NCBI GenBank assembly: GCA_963784995.1
Contig: CAWATZ010000007.1
Coordinates: 806,001 to 870,000, forward strand
Reading direction: 5' to 3'
From: CAWATZ01 sp963784995
GTDB lineage: Bacteria; Planctomycetota; Planctomycetia; Gemmatales; Gemmataceae
DNA length: 64,000 nt
This document shows positions 8,850 through 18,069 of the stretch, one piece after another. The position numbers and the translations under genes were made by a program. Within the stretch, counting starts at the first letter, position 1; every line of letters starts with the position of its first letter. The notes under the pieces were generated by a model. That model worked only from the letters and a program-made list of their open reading frames with translations. It did not search any database and was not told the DNA's origin.

Positions 8850-11800
8850 TTACTTGCCGGCACTGGCGTCCCACACAGTCACGGTGTTGTCCGTGCTGCC
8901 GGTGGCAATGCGGTGGCCGTCGGGGCTGAATGCCAGGCTGGTGGCCGGCTTGGAGTGGGCCGGCAGGTCGAGCATCAGCTGTCCGTTGTGGGCATCCCAC
9001 ACTTTCAGCGATCGGTCCACGCCGGTGCTGGCAATGCGCTGGCCATCGGGGCTGAACGCGGCAGCGTAGACTGTCGCCGTGTGGCCCTCGAGAAGGAGAG
9101 TTTGCTTCCCATAACGGGCATCCCACACCCGCACGGTCTTGTCGGAGGAGGTGCTGACAATGGACCGGGAGTCCGGGCTGAAAGCTACGGTCATGACCGG
9201 GTTGCCGTGCCCTGCCAGATCGTGAAGCCGCTGCCCCGTCTGACTGTCCCAGACCAGCACCCGTTTGCCCGTGCCTCCGGTGACAAGGCGCTGACCATCC
9301 GGGCTGAACGCCAGACCGTGAATGTCTCCCGACGGATCGTCGAGCAGGAACACTTCCTTGCCGGCCTGCCTGTCCCAGACGCGCACGGTGCGCGGCGCAC
9401 TGATCCAGGCCAGCTGCCTGCCATCGGGGCTGAAAGCGACGCCGCCGCGGATCGCTGCTTTGCTTTCGAGAGAGAGGGTTTGCTGGCCAGTGCGGGCGTC
9501 CCACACCTTGACGGTCTTGTCGGTGCTCGCACTGGCCAGCGCCTGGCCATCGGGACTGAACGCCAGGCTGGTGATCCAGTTGGTGTGTGCGGCGAAGGCC
9601 AGCCTTTCCTGGCCAGTGCGGGCGTCCCACACCTTGATGGTGTGGTCCCAGCCGCCGCTGGCAATCCGCTGGCCGTCCGGGCTGAAGGCCAGGCACAGCA
9701 CCTGATCCTTGTGGCCGCGGAACACCACTGGTTGCTGGCCGAGCCGGGCGACCCACACCTTCACGACATGGTCGTCGCCGGCACTGGCAATCTGGTCCCC
9801 ATCGGGACGGAAAGCCACACTCCGGACCCCGGCGGTGTGGCCCAGCAAAGCGAACGCTGGTTCCCCCGTCCGCACGTCCCAGACCTTGATCGTCTTGTCC
9901 GAACAGGCACTGACCAGGTGCTTGCTGTCGGGGCTGAAAGCCAGGCTCGCAACCATGCCCACGTGCCCCTTGAGGGTGTGGACTTCCGCGCCGGTGCCGG
10001 CATCCCAGACCTTGAGCATGCTCCAACCGCCGCCGGCGATCCGCTTGCCATCGGGACTCACGGCCAGGGATTGAACGGAAAACTCCCGGCCCTTGAGGAT
10101 CCGGATGGGCTGATGACTGCCGGCATCCCACACCGTCACCTGACCACCCTTCCTGGTCGGGGGAGGAAAGCCTCCGCAGCTGGTAATCAGGCGCTGGCCA
10201 TCCGCACTGAAAACCACGCTGGAAACCGGGAACTTGTGTTCCAGGGAGGGACCGGCCAGCTGCCCGGTTCGCACGTCCCAGACCTTGACCGTTTTATCCT
10301 CGCTGGCACTGGCCAGCCAGCGACTATCCGGACTGAAGGCCACGCTGGTCACCGGCCCGGAGGGGTTGAGGAAATCGACCCCGGGCTTGCCGGTGCGAAG
10401 GTCCCAGACGCGCGCCCTTCCGTCAAGACAGCCGGCTGCCAGATACTGGCCATCGGGGCTGAAGGCCAGGCCGCGCACTCCGCCCGGCATCCTCCATTGG
10501 TAGAGGACCTGGCCGGTGCGGACGTCCCGCACCTTGACGGTCCCCTCAGCGCTGCCGCTGGCCAGCCGCTGCCCATCGGGGCTGTAGGCCACGCTCGTGA
10601 CGAAGAGCGCGTGCTCAGGGATGGTCCGCTGACCCTGGTGCCAGAACAGGGTGTGCAGGTAGCGGTACTCCCAGCCGCGAAAGTCCGGCCGGGTCAGGTC
10701 AAGCACGTCGCGGGCCACCAGGAAGTTGCCCTCGTGCCACTCGCGCTGTGCCCAGGCGATCCGCGAAGCGTAGAGCAACCCCTCCGATCGCAGAAGTTCC
10801 TTTGCTGCCCGGGACTGCTCCTGCTCCGCCAGGGTCCGGGCGGCCTCGGCCTCTTGCGTCTTGTTCTCCGCGACCGTGCGGGCGTCCTCGGCCCGTTGCT
10901 TCTGCTCCAGCGCCTCCTCGGCCTTGACCTGGGCGTGCCAGGCCAGGCCCACGGCGACGGCTGTGCCCAGCAGCAAGGAGCCGGCCACCGCGGCTACCAG
11001 CCCCGCCACCAGGGGTTGCCGCCGGCACCAGCGCCAGCCGCGTTCCAGCGGACCAACCGGACGCGCCGTGATCGGCTCGCCGGCCTGGAAGCGGCGCAGG
11101 TCCTCGGCCAGGGCCACCGCGCTGGCGTAGCGCCGCTGGGGGTCTTTCTGAAGACATTTCAGACAGATCGTTTCCAGGTCCCTGGGGATCGTCGGCTGCA
11201 ACCGGGTCGGCGGGACCGGTTCGGTGGTCAGCACCTGCTGGAGCGTGTTCATCGGCGTCGGCCCCTGGAAAGGTGGCCGGCCGGTCAGACAGTCGTAGAG
11301 GAGGGCTCCCAGGGCATAGACGTCGGTGGCCGGGCCCACGCGCCGCGGGTCGCCGGACCCCTGTTCGGGGGCCATGTATGCCGGCGTTCCCAGGACCGCG
11401 CCGGACCCGGTCAGCCGGCTGTCCTCTTGCACGCTCCTGGCCAGACCGAAATCGGTGATCTTCGGAACCACCGGGGACGAGGGGCCCCGTGATTGCAAAA
11501 GGATGTTGGCGGGCTTCAGGTCGCGGTGGATGATCCCGTGCTGATGCGCATGCTCCACGCCGTGGGCGATTTGCTCGATGAGGCGAGCGGCCTCCCGGGG
11601 AAGCAGGGGCCTGGGCCGACGGTCCAGGCTGCCGCCCGCGACCCATTCCAGGCTGAAGTAGGGGAGTCCTTCGTGTTCGCCGGCTTCGTACAGCTGCACG
11701 ATGTTGTCGTGCCGCAGGTGAGCGACTGCCCGGGCCTCGCGGAGGAACCGGGCCAGCTGGGTCGGCTCGGCGTGTCCTCCGCCCAGGACCATCTTCAGGG

Positions 11801-12032
11801 CGACGATGCGATTGACCCGCGACTGCACCGCCTTGTAGACGACGCCCATGCCGCCCCGGCCCAGCTCGCCCAGGATGTCGTAGCCGGGAGGGACGGAAAC
11901 GGTCCGGTGGCCGCTCTTGACCCCGGAATCGAGCGTGGGCTCGGCGCTCTCGGGCGCCTCTTGATCGACTGGCGGCTCCATGCTGGAGCTGTTGTCCGGA
12001 CTGACCAGCGTGACGTTCTCGGCAACTTCCGA
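8850..12032 (-). CDS. Hanks-type Ser/Thr kinase with 14 WD40 repeats
   Basis: A transmembrane receptor-like kinase of the planctomycete WD40 type. A TTG start at 12032 is preferred because GGAGG lies 8 bases before it; a GTG at 12053 adds seven residues but has no ribosome binding site. Counting from the GTG, the kinase domain covers about residues 58-330 with the glycine loop LGRGGMGVVY, VALKMV (Lys 87), HRDLKPANIL and ITDFGLA. A transmembrane helix near 355-380 (LVAAVAGSLLLGTAVAVGLA) is followed by a coiled coil rich in EA repeats and then 14 WD40 units with repeated AFSPDG...VKVWD, enough for two seven-bladed propellers. All catalytic residues are present. The propellers probably act as a sensor or scaffold. 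Over 3.1 kb the frame is intact, unlike many neighbours. Confidence 0.95.
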   Translation of the reverse strand, partial: SEVAENVTLVSPDNSSSMEPPVDQEAPESAEPTLDSGVKSGHRTVSVPPGYDILGELGRGGMGVVYKAVQSRVNRIVALKMVLGGGHAEPTQLARFLREARAVAHLRHDNIVQLYEAGEHEGLPYFSLEWVAGGSLDRRPRPLLPREAARLIEQIAHGVEHAHQHGIIHRDLKPANILLQSRGPSSPVVPKITDFGLARSVQEDSRLTGSGAVLGTPAYMAPEQGSGDPRRVGPATDVYALGALLYDCLTGRPPFQGPTPMNTLQQVLTTEPVPPTRLQPTIPRDLETICLKCLQKDPQRRYASAVALAEDLRRFQAGEPITARPVGPLERGWRWCRRQPLVAGLVAAVAGSLLLGTAVAVGLAWHAQVKAEEALEQKQRAEDARTVAENKTQEAEAARTLAEQEQSRAAKELLRSEGLLYASRIAWAQREWHEGNFLVARDVLDLTRPDFRGWEYRYLHTLFWHQGQRTIPEHALFVTSVAYSPDGQRLASGSAEGTVKVRDVRTGQVLYQWRMPGGVRGLAFSPDGQYLAAGCLDGRARVWDLRTGKPGVDFLNPSGPVTSVAFSPDSRWLASASEDKTVKVWDVRTGQLAGPSLEHKFPVSSVVFSADGQRLITSCGGFPPPTRKGGQVTVWDAGSHQPIRILKGREFSVQSLAVSPDGKRIAGGGWSMLKVWDAGTGAEVHTLKGHVGMVASLAFSPDSKHLVSACSDKTIKVWDVRTGEPAFALLGHTAGVRSVAFRPDGDQIASAGDDHVVKVWVARLGQQPVVFRGHKDQVLCLAFSPDGQRIASGGWDHTIKVWDARTGQERLAFAAHTNWITSLAFSPDGQALASASTDKTVKVWDARTGQQTLSLESKAAIRGGVAFSPDGRQLAWISAPRTVRVWDRQAGKEVFLLDDPSGDIHGLAFSPDGQRLVTGGTGKRVLVWDSQTGQRLHDLAGHGNPVMTVAFSPDSRSIVSTSSDKTVRVWDARYGKQTLLLEGHTATVYAAAFSPDGQRIASTGVDRSLKVWDAHNGQLMLDLPAHSKPATSLAFSPDGHRIATGSTDNTVTVWDASAGK

Positions 12033-12076
12033 CAAGGGACGTTCCTCCCGCACTCAGGGCTGGAGGAGACGCCGGC

Positions 12077-12174
12077 CTTCCACAAGCCCGAAGCGCCAGC
12101 GCCGGGATGGTCCGGGCTTCTGCTTCGGGCTTGTGGAAGGTCGTCCCGGCGCTGGCGCTTCGGGCTTGTGGAAG
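12077..12174. repeat. 31-bp perfect inverted repeat, MITE-like, between divergent genes
   Basis: Arms 12077-12107 and 12144-12174 match perfectly. A further 18-base partial copy of the right arm lies inside at 12122-12139. An 11-base direct repeat GACGCCGGCCT occurs at both ends (12068-12078 and 12174-12184), as a target-site duplication would. It lies between the divergent WD40 kinase and ECF sigma genes, so it is not placed as a terminator. Confidence 0.8.
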
Positions 12175-12350
12175 ACGCCGGCCTCGGCTCCAGCATTCAA
12201 CAATAGCTGCGCCGGGAATCAATGGCAAAGAGTTGCCCTCCGGCCGGCCTCCCGGCTACCCTGGAGGGAGCCCGGAAAAATTCCTCGGGGCCGTGCAAGG
12301 TTTCCAGGACCGGTGCGTACTGAAGAAGGGACACGTAGTCGCGAGGACCA

Positions 12351-12939
12351 ATGGCCGAGCTTCCTGCCACCCGTGCCAGCTTGCTTGTCCGCCTGCGCGA
12401 CCCGCGCGACGAGGCCGCCTGGAAGGAGTTCGTCGCGCTGTACGCGCCGCTGGTTTACAGTTACCTCCGCAAGCAGGGACTGCAGGACGCCGACGCGGCC
12501 GACCGCACCCAGGAAGTCCTCTGTGCCGTGGCCGGGGCCATTGGCAAGCTGGAATACGACCCGCAGCGGGGCTCGTTTCGCAACTGGCTGTTCACCGTCG
12601 TCCGGCGGAAGCTGTCCAGCTGGCGCAGGAGCGAGCGGATCAGACCCTATGGCCAGAAGTCGTCCGGCAGCGCCGTCCTGGAGAATTACCCGGCCCCCCG
12701 GACCGACCCGGCCTGGGAGCTGGAATGGGAGGCGCAGTCTCTTCCGCTGGGCCTGCGAGCAAGTTCGCCAGGACGTCGCGGACGATACCTGGCAGGCCTT
12801 CTGGAGGACCGCCATCGATGGCCAGCCCTGCAAACAGGTCGCGACCGACCTCGGGATGACCGTCGCCAACACGTACATTGCTCGCAGCCGGGTCATTGCC
12901 CGGCTGAAGGAACTGGTCCAGTCGGTGCAAGAGCCCTGA
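12351..12939 (+). CDS. ECF-type RNA polymerase sigma factor, one frameshift
   Basis: A planctomycete ECF sigma factor. The ATG follows GAGG by four bases. The region 2 helix is seen in EVLCAVAGAIGKLEYDPQRG and FRNWLFTVVRRKLSSWRR, the -10 recognition part. A one-base insertion near 12728-12733 breaks the frame; after it the protein runs SLFRWACEQVRQDVADDTWQ to the region 4 helix-turn-helix VATDLGMTVANTYIARSRV and ends at 12939. Full length would be about 195 residues. It lies 19 bases upstream of a kinase with an N-terminal anti-sigma-like zinc finger, so the two are one unit and the kinase probably controls the factor. Confidence 0.85.
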
Positions 12940-12958
12940 GCCAAACGGAAAAACGCCA

Positions 12959-15900
12959 ATGTCCACCCCACGACCTGATTGTCCCGACAGTCCGTGCTGG
13001 CAGGCCTTGCTCGAAGACGCCTTGCCACTGGAGCAGCGGGAGCGCTGCGAGCGCCACCTGGAAAGCTGTCCCAACTGCCAGGAGCGGATCGACCTGGGGG
13101 AGGAATACCAGGCGATCCTCCGAAGGCTGGGCCGGCAGTTCGGCGACCCGACCGCCACTCCCGCCGACCCGACTCTGCTCGAGATCCGGGACCGGCTGAC
13201 CCGGGCCAATCTCAGCGAACCGAGCAAGCCCGAGTCCGGCGATCTCTCCTTCTTGCGACCAGCGGGCCGGCCGGACCTCCTGGGTCTGCTGGGCGAATAC
13301 GAAGTGCAAGAGGTGATCGGCGAGGGCGGCATGGGCCTGGTGCTGAAGGCCTTCGACCCGGCCCTGCGCCGGCTGGTGGCGATCAAGGTGATGGCCGCCG
13401 CCATCGCCGGCAATGCCACCGCCCGCCGGCGGTTCACCCGCGAAGCCCGGGCGGCAGCCGCGGTCTCTCACGATCACGTTGTCGCCATCCACGGGGTCCA
13501 CGAGGCCGAGGGGCTGCCTTACCTGGTCATGCAGTACGTGCCGGGAGAGTCGCTGCAGGCTCGGCTGGACCGCAACGGGCCTCTGGAGGTGGTGGAGATT
13601 GTCCGCATCGGTCTGCAGACCGCCCTGGGACTGGCCGCCGCTCACAGTCAGGGCCTGATCCACCGGGACATCAAGCCTGCCAACCTGCTGCTGGAGGACG
13701 GCCTGGCCAAGGTCAAGATCACCGACTTCGGCCTGGCCCGCCTGGCCGACGACGTCCAGCTGACCCAGCACGGCGTGGTGGCCGGCACGCCGGAATACAT
13801 GGCCCCCGAGCAGGCCCGGGGCGAGACCATCGACCACCGGGCCGACCTGTTCAGCCTGGGCAGCGTGCTGTATGCCCTGTGTACCGGTCAGCCACCTTTC
13901 CGCGCCAGTACCACGCTGGCCGTGCTGCGCCGCGTCAGCGACGAGGCCCCTCGGCCTATCCGCGACCTGAACCCGGACGTGCCGGCCTGGCTGGAGGCGT
14001 TCATCGCCCGGCTGATGGCCAAGGATCCGGTCGATCGCTTCCAGAGCGCCGCCGAAGTGGCGGCGCTGCTGGAGACCTACCTCGCTCACCTCCGGCAACC
14101 GACACACGTAACCGCACCCGAACTGCCGCTTGCATCGAATGCCCCAAAAAGAGTGATCAGTAATCAGTCATCAGTGATCAGTCGCTGGTCACTGGTCACT
14201 GGTCACTGGTCACTGATTACTTCCGCAGCGGTGGCCCTCCTGTTGGTCCTGGGCCTGGGAATTGGCTGGTGGGCGCTGGCCGGCGACGGTCCCGAACCAC
14301 GGCCGCAGGAGCACCGGCGCTTCTGGGACTTCCGCCAACCCTTTGACACCTTGTCTCCGGCGGTGGTTTTCGGACCGCAAGGCGCTGCCGTCGTGACGAC
14401 GGACGCCAAGGGACTGCGGATCACTCTGCCTGCGGATCGGAGCAACCCCGAACTCGACGTGGGAGTGGAGTTGCCCTTGCGGATTGGCGGCAATTTCGAC
14501 ATTGACGTCGGCTACGAACTGCTGGCTGTTGGCGAACCCACTCCCGAAGCCGGGGCCGGGGTGCAGCTGATGATCGTCTTCGACTCGGCTCCGGAGCAGG
14601 CCGCGAAGTTGACCCGGATGCGAAAACCCACCGACCCCTTTGATCCCCCGAGCCGAAAGTTCGAGCACGTTGGCAGCAAGGGAGAGACATTTGGAGCGGC
14701 ACGAATCCACTACGGCCCGGATGGGAAGGAAACCAAACTGGACGTCCTCAATTTCCGGGCGGGAGGGCCCCAGGGCAGACTCAAGCTCAAGCGGGTCGGC
14801 TCGCAGCTCGAATACTGGTGCGTGGATGGCAAATCGGAGTATCACAAGGTCCGATCCGTGAGCGTCGGCGCCGAGGACCTCCACTTGATCCGGCTGATCG
14901 GTTACAGCGGCAATCGCCCGGTGGCCGTGGACGTCCGCTTCAGCGACCTCGTCGTCGATGCCGACCGCGTCAAGGAATTGAAGCGCGGAGCGACCGTACT
15001 GGGGGGCACTTTCGCACGTCCCAGGAGGTACCTCTGGCTGGCCCTTGGTCTGTTCGCGGCGGTGTTTGTGTCGATTGGCGCACTCGGTTATTACCGCTAC
15101 CGCGGAAAAAGGAACTCGCTGACCTCTGAGGACACAGAAGCCGGGAACGAAACAACAACCCCGCCGATTTCCTTTCAGTGTTCCGGGTGTCACCGCAAGT
15201 TGAAAGCCAGGCCGGACCTGGCCGGGAAGAAAGTCAGGTGCCCGCAGTGCGGCAACCAGGTGGCCGTCCCCGCCCTCCAGGAGAGCAAGTCCTTGCCTCC
15301 GGAGGGCCGTACCTGGCCGGCACTGAAGCTGGCGGCCGTTGTCGCGGTGCCGGTGGTGATCCTTCTGCTGATTGTGGTCGCTGTCTGGATGGGTGCAAAG
15401 TCAACTCCGCCGCCGGTTTCCGACGAGAATCCATTCCGCACAGCGGTTGAGAGGGTCCGGGCCCTGGAGAGCGACACCATCGACGTCAACTCCCACCCCG
15501 AAGTCACCGACAAGGATCTGGCGCTGTTGCAGGGTCTGCCGAACCTCCGCCACCTGAACCTGGAGCACACCTCGGTGACCGACGCCGGGATGAAGGACGT
15601 GGCCCGCTGTACCAACCTCGTGTCCCTGTACGTGTCCTGGACCGGGGTCACGGACGCTGGCCTGGCCGAATTGCGGAACCTGAAGCGGTTGGAGAACCTC
15701 CGCCTGAACGAGCTGGACGTGACCGACGCGGGGCTGGTCCACGTGCAGGCGTTTCCCCAGCTGCGGAAACTGTCCCTGTTCCGCACCCAGGTCACGGACG
15801 CGGGCATGGTCCACCTGAAAGACCTTTTCTTCCTGGAGCACCTCAGCCTGGACCAGACCGCGGTCACCGACCGGGGGCTGCGGCCCCTGCACGAGTTGAG

Positions 15901-15997
15901 CAATCTCCGTTACCTGACGGTCTGGGAAAGCAAGGTCACGGACGCCGGGGCCCGAGAGATCCGAGCTGCTTTGCCCCGGCTGCGCGTCAACAAGTAA
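12959..15997 (+). CDS. Anti-sigma-like zinc finger / Ser-Thr kinase / DUF1583-like / LRR membrane protein
   Basis: A 1012-residue multidomain protein. Residues 20-42 hold a zf-HC2-type finger (H33-x3-C37-x2-C40) as in zinc-binding anti-sigma factors. The kinase domain, residues 114-375, has IGEGGMGLVLK, AIKVM (Lys 143), HRDIKPANLL and ITDFGLA, so it looks active. A transmembrane helix follows at about 421-441, then a beta-rich domain of about 220 residues resembling planctomycete DUF1583, a second helix near 690-712, a CSGCHRKL...CPQCGN zinc ribbon near 740-765, a third helix near 785-808, and LRRs with a VTDAGL consensus to the end. The ECF gene just upstream suggests a membrane-signal-to-sigma route. 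A repetitive segment at residues 398-420 is described separately. Confidence 0.92.
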   Translation: MSTPRPDCPDSPCWQALLEDALPLEQRERCERHLESCPNCQERIDLGEEYQAILRRLGRQFGDPTATPADPTLLEIRDRLTRANLSEPSKPESGDLSFLRPAGRPDLLGLLGEYEVQEVIGEGGMGLVLKAFDPALRRLVAIKVMAAAIAGNATARRRFTREARAAAAVSHDHVVAIHGVHEAEGLPYLVMQYVPGESLQARLDRNGPLEVVEIVRIGLQTALGLAAAHSQGLIHRDIKPANLLLEDGLAKVKITDFGLARLADDVQLTQHGVVAGTPEYMAPEQARGETIDHRADLFSLGSVLYALCTGQPPFRASTTLAVLRRVSDEAPRPIRDLNPDVPAWLEAFIARLMAKDPVDRFQSAAEVAALLETYLAHLRQPTHVTAPELPLASNAPKRVISNQSSVISRWSLVTGHWSLITSAAVALLLVLGLGIGWWALAGDGPEPRPQEHRRFWDFRQPFDTLSPAVVFGPQGAAVVTTDAKGLRITLPADRSNPELDVGVELPLRIGGNFDIDVGYELLAVGEPTPEAGAGVQLMIVFDSAPEQAAKLTRMRKPTDPFDPPSRKFEHVGSKGETFGAARIHYGPDGKETKLDVLNFRAGGPQGRLKLKRVGSQLEYWCVDGKSEYHKVRSVSVGAEDLHLIRLIGYSGNRPVAVDVRFSDLVVDADRVKELKRGATVLGGTFARPRRYLWLALGLFAAVFVSIGALGYYRYRGKRNSLTSEDTEAGNETTTPPISFQCSGCHRKLKARPDLAGKKVRCPQCGNQVAVPALQESKSLPPEGRTWPALKLAAVVAVPVVILLLIVVAVWMGAKSTPPPVSDENPFRTAVERVRALESDTIDVNSHPEVTDKDLALLQGLPNLRHLNLEHTSVTDAGMKDVARCTNLVSLYVSWTGVTDAGLAELRNLKRLENLRLNELDVTDAGLVHVQAFPQLRKLSLFRTQVTDAGMVHLKDLFFLEHLSLDQTAVTDRGLRPLHELSNLRYLTVWESKVTDAGAREIRAALPRLRVNK
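14153..14220 (+). repeat. Short tandem repeat inside kinase gene
   Basis: Units of ATCAGT and then CTGGTCA are repeated several times and are translated in frame as SVISRWSLVTGHWSLIT just before the first transmembrane helix. A 9-bp inverted repeat (GTAATCAGT at 14160-14168, ACTGATTAC at 14212-14220) closes the block. Confidence 0.8.
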
Positions 15998-16022
15998 CTC
16001 AGAAGAGATGAGGGAGACACAC

Positions 16023-16796
16023 GTGAGCCGAACTGTTCCGAACTGGATCGCCACCGGGTTGCTGCTGGCCTCGCTGCTGCTCACCCCGGCTTGCCAGAAG
16101 AAGGTGGAGGAAGTGCCGCCTCCCACCGAAGGTCCGGGCCTGCCCGAAAGGTCGGGAGAGGTCCCGCCTCCGCGAACGCAGCCGGCCATACCGCAGTATC
16201 AGAAGGTGGACACCGACGAGGTTCGTTTCCAGAAAGCGATCGACCGCGTCAAGGCCCTTCAGAGCGACACCATCGACGTTCGGTCCTTCCCGAAAATCTC
16301 CGACAAGGACCTGGTGAAGCTGGCGGGCCTGTCCAACCTCCGCGACCTGAACCTGGATACCGCACCCGTCACGGACGAAGGGATGAAGGAGCTTCTCACT
16401 CTGAGCAGCTTGAAGACCCTCTCCTTGACCAACACACTGGTTACCGATGCGGGCCTGGCAACGCTCAAGAACCTGGCAAGCCTGGAGGAGCTGCGCCTGG
16501 ACAAGCTGCCCATCACCGACGCGGTGCTGGAACAGCTCAAGTCCCTTACCAACCTGAAGAAGCTGTCCCTCTGGCGGACCCAGATCACCGGGGCCGGGCT
16601 GGTGCATTTGAAGGGCTTGACTTCCCTGGAATTCCTGAGCCTGGACGAAACCCGCGTGAACGACGAGGGTCTGCGTGAGTTGTACAATCTGCCGCGGCTG
16701 CAAATGCTGAAGATCTGGAAGACAAAGATCAGCGACGCGGGACTGGGCGAATTCAAAAAGAACAGGCCCAAGGTTCGGACAAACAACTTGCACTGA
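16023..16796 (+). CDS. LRR lipoprotein
   Basis: A 257-residue secreted lipoprotein. The GTG at 16023 is chosen because GGGAG lies six bases upstream. The signal peptide ATGLLLASLLLTPAC ends in the lipobox LTPAC, so the mature protein is lipid-anchored at Cys. After a proline-rich linker, about seven LRR units with the pattern LKTLSLTNTLVTDAGLATL fill the remainder. The LRR block is clearly paralogous to the C-terminus of the preceding kinase, 25 bases upstream, and shares the entry segment RVKALQSDTIDVRSFPKISD. It may act as an extracytoplasmic partner or ligand-binding unit of that kinase. Confidence 0.9.
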   Translation: MSRTVPNWIATGLLLASLLLTPACQKKVEEVPPPTEGPGLPERSGEVPPPRTQPAIPQYQKVDTDEVRFQKAIDRVKALQSDTIDVRSFPKISDKDLVKLAGLSNLRDLNLDTAPVTDEGMKELLTLSSLKTLSLTNTLVTDAGLATLKNLASLEELRLDKLPITDAVLEQLKSLTNLKKLSLWRTQITGAGLVHLKGLTSLEFLSLDETRVNDEGLRELYNLPRLQMLKIWKTKISDAGLGEFKKNRPKVRTNNLH

Positions 16797-16806
16797 GAAA
16801 AGAACA

Positions 16807-16828
16807 AGCCCTCCGCGTGAGGAGGGCT
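16807..16828. terminator. Terminator between LRR lipoprotein and sigma factor
   Basis: An 8-bp perfect stem AGCCCTCC/GGAGGGCT with a 6-base loop. The minus-strand side is followed by TGTTCTTTT, so it best serves the minus-strand sigma gene, and it lies 10 bases after the plus-strand stop. Confidence 0.75.
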
Positions 16829-16847
16829 GTTGCCTTTGGCAGGTATT

Positions 16848-17858
16848 TCAGGTCAGGTCGAGGACGTGCTGCTCGGCGAGGTCGCGGAGCTTCTTCATGG
16901 CCCGGGCATTGAGCTGCCGGGCCCGTTCCTTGGTGATGCCGAAGCGCTGGCCGATCTCTTCCAGGGTCATGGCCCGGGCCTGATTGTCCAGGCCGGCCCG
17001 CATGCGAATGATCTCGCGCTCGCGCGGCTCCAGGAACTCCAGCAGCCAATTGACGCTGTGCGTTGCCCGTTCCTGGCTGGCCAGGACCTCGTGTTCCTCG
17101 ATGCGCTGGTCGGCAACGAGCTGGAAGACCTCCTCCTGGCCCGTCTGGAACTGTGAGCGGTGCTGGTGTTCTTCCGGGATGCTGCGGGCGAAGTTCATCA
17201 GGATGGCCCGGCTGGCGTAGGTGCTGAACTTGAACCCCAGGCGATAGTCGAACTTCTCGACAGCCCGGAGCAGCGACAGGTTGCCGTCGGACAGCAGATC
17301 AAAGAAGTTCTCGACCTGCCCGACCTTCCGCCGGGCCATGTTGACCACCAGCCGCATGTTGGCATGGATCAGCAGCTCCTTGGTCTCGTTGGCCTGGCTC
17401 AGCAGTTGCTCCAGGTGAGTCAGCTTCTGGATGCGCTCCCGGGTCAGTTTTGCGGCTCCAGTCGCGGACGTTCCCGACTCGCCTTCCTGACGCAGGTCCT
17501 CGATCAGCTTGGCCGCCTTGTACTTCAAGAAGTTCATCTTGCGGAACAGGTGTTGTTCCTGTTCACGCGACAGCAGCGGCACTTCGTACATGGCGGCCAG
17601 CTCCGCCGGCGCATCCTTGGGTGCCTTGAGTGTCCTGCGTTTCGCCTCGTACTCCCGGGCCCCCGGCATCGGGGCCAGGATCTCGGCTTCCCTGGCCGGG
17701 TCCTCGAAGGAGGGACAGGGTACGCAGGCCGGCGTCTGAGCCAGCAAGTGCTGGGCCCACCGGGTTCGGTCGTGGGCGGGATTCGTCAAGGTGCCGCACA
17801 ATATCCTGGTATCCTCGTTCACCCGGATTGCATTACGTTGGGTTGCTGCCTGCATCAT
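16848..17858 (-). CDS. Sigma-70 family factor (RpoD/SigA-like, group 2 or 3)
   Basis: A 336-residue sigma factor. The ATG at 17858 has GGGAG six bases upstream. Region 1.2/2.1 is seen at PLLSREQEQHLFRKMNFLKY, region 2 at LIHANMRLVVNMARRKVG and GNLSLLRAVEKFDYRLGFKF, and region 4 at EFLEPREREIIRMRAGL and the helix-turn-helix MTLEEIGQRFGITKERARQL. It lacks region 1.1, and region 3 is short, so it is an alternative rather than the primary factor. It differs from RpoD in the tryptophan-rich melting stretch, which here reads YASRAILMNFARSI. It stands alone on the minus strand. Confidence 0.92.
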   Translation of the reverse strand: MMQAATQRNAIRVNEDTRILCGTLTNPAHDRTRWAQHLLAQTPACVPCPSFEDPAREAEILAPMPGAREYEAKRRTLKAPKDAPAELAAMYEVPLLSREQEQHLFRKMNFLKYKAAKLIEDLRQEGESGTSATGAAKLTRERIQKLTHLEQLLSQANETKELLIHANMRLVVNMARRKVGQVENFFDLLSDGNLSLLRAVEKFDYRLGFKFSTYASRAILMNFARSIPEEHQHRSQFQTGQEEVFQLVADQRIEEHEVLASQERATHSVNWLLEFLEPREREIIRMRAGLDNQARAMTLEEIGQRFGITKERARQLNARAMKKLRDLAEQHVLDLT

Positions 17859-18069
17859 TTGTTTCTCCCTTTCCTCAAGAGGTACTTCCCGCTCGGCTGG
17901 GAAGCCCTTGCTTCCACTTCCGCCCTCAATCCATTTAGCGAGAGCGGCCCAGGATCGGGGACAGGAATCTTGCCCACATGCAATTTTCCTGCCGGACAAG
18001 ATTCGCAGTGGCAGCTTGCAGGGTTTTGGAAAAATGGTCAAAATGGAGAGGCACAACCGGCGCGCACGA

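Noticed and set aside
7591..10131. A single 846-residue minus-strand reading frame joining the nucleosidase to a Gly/Arg-rich region.
   Set aside because: The upstream half is antisense-frame shadow of the WD40 kinase; the real gene starts at the ATG at 8445 with a GGGGGG ribosome binding site.
8646..11492. A 948-residue plus-strand open frame.
   Set aside because: It lies opposite the WD40 kinase and its repeats mirror the WD40 units; GC-rich third positions keep the opposite frame open.
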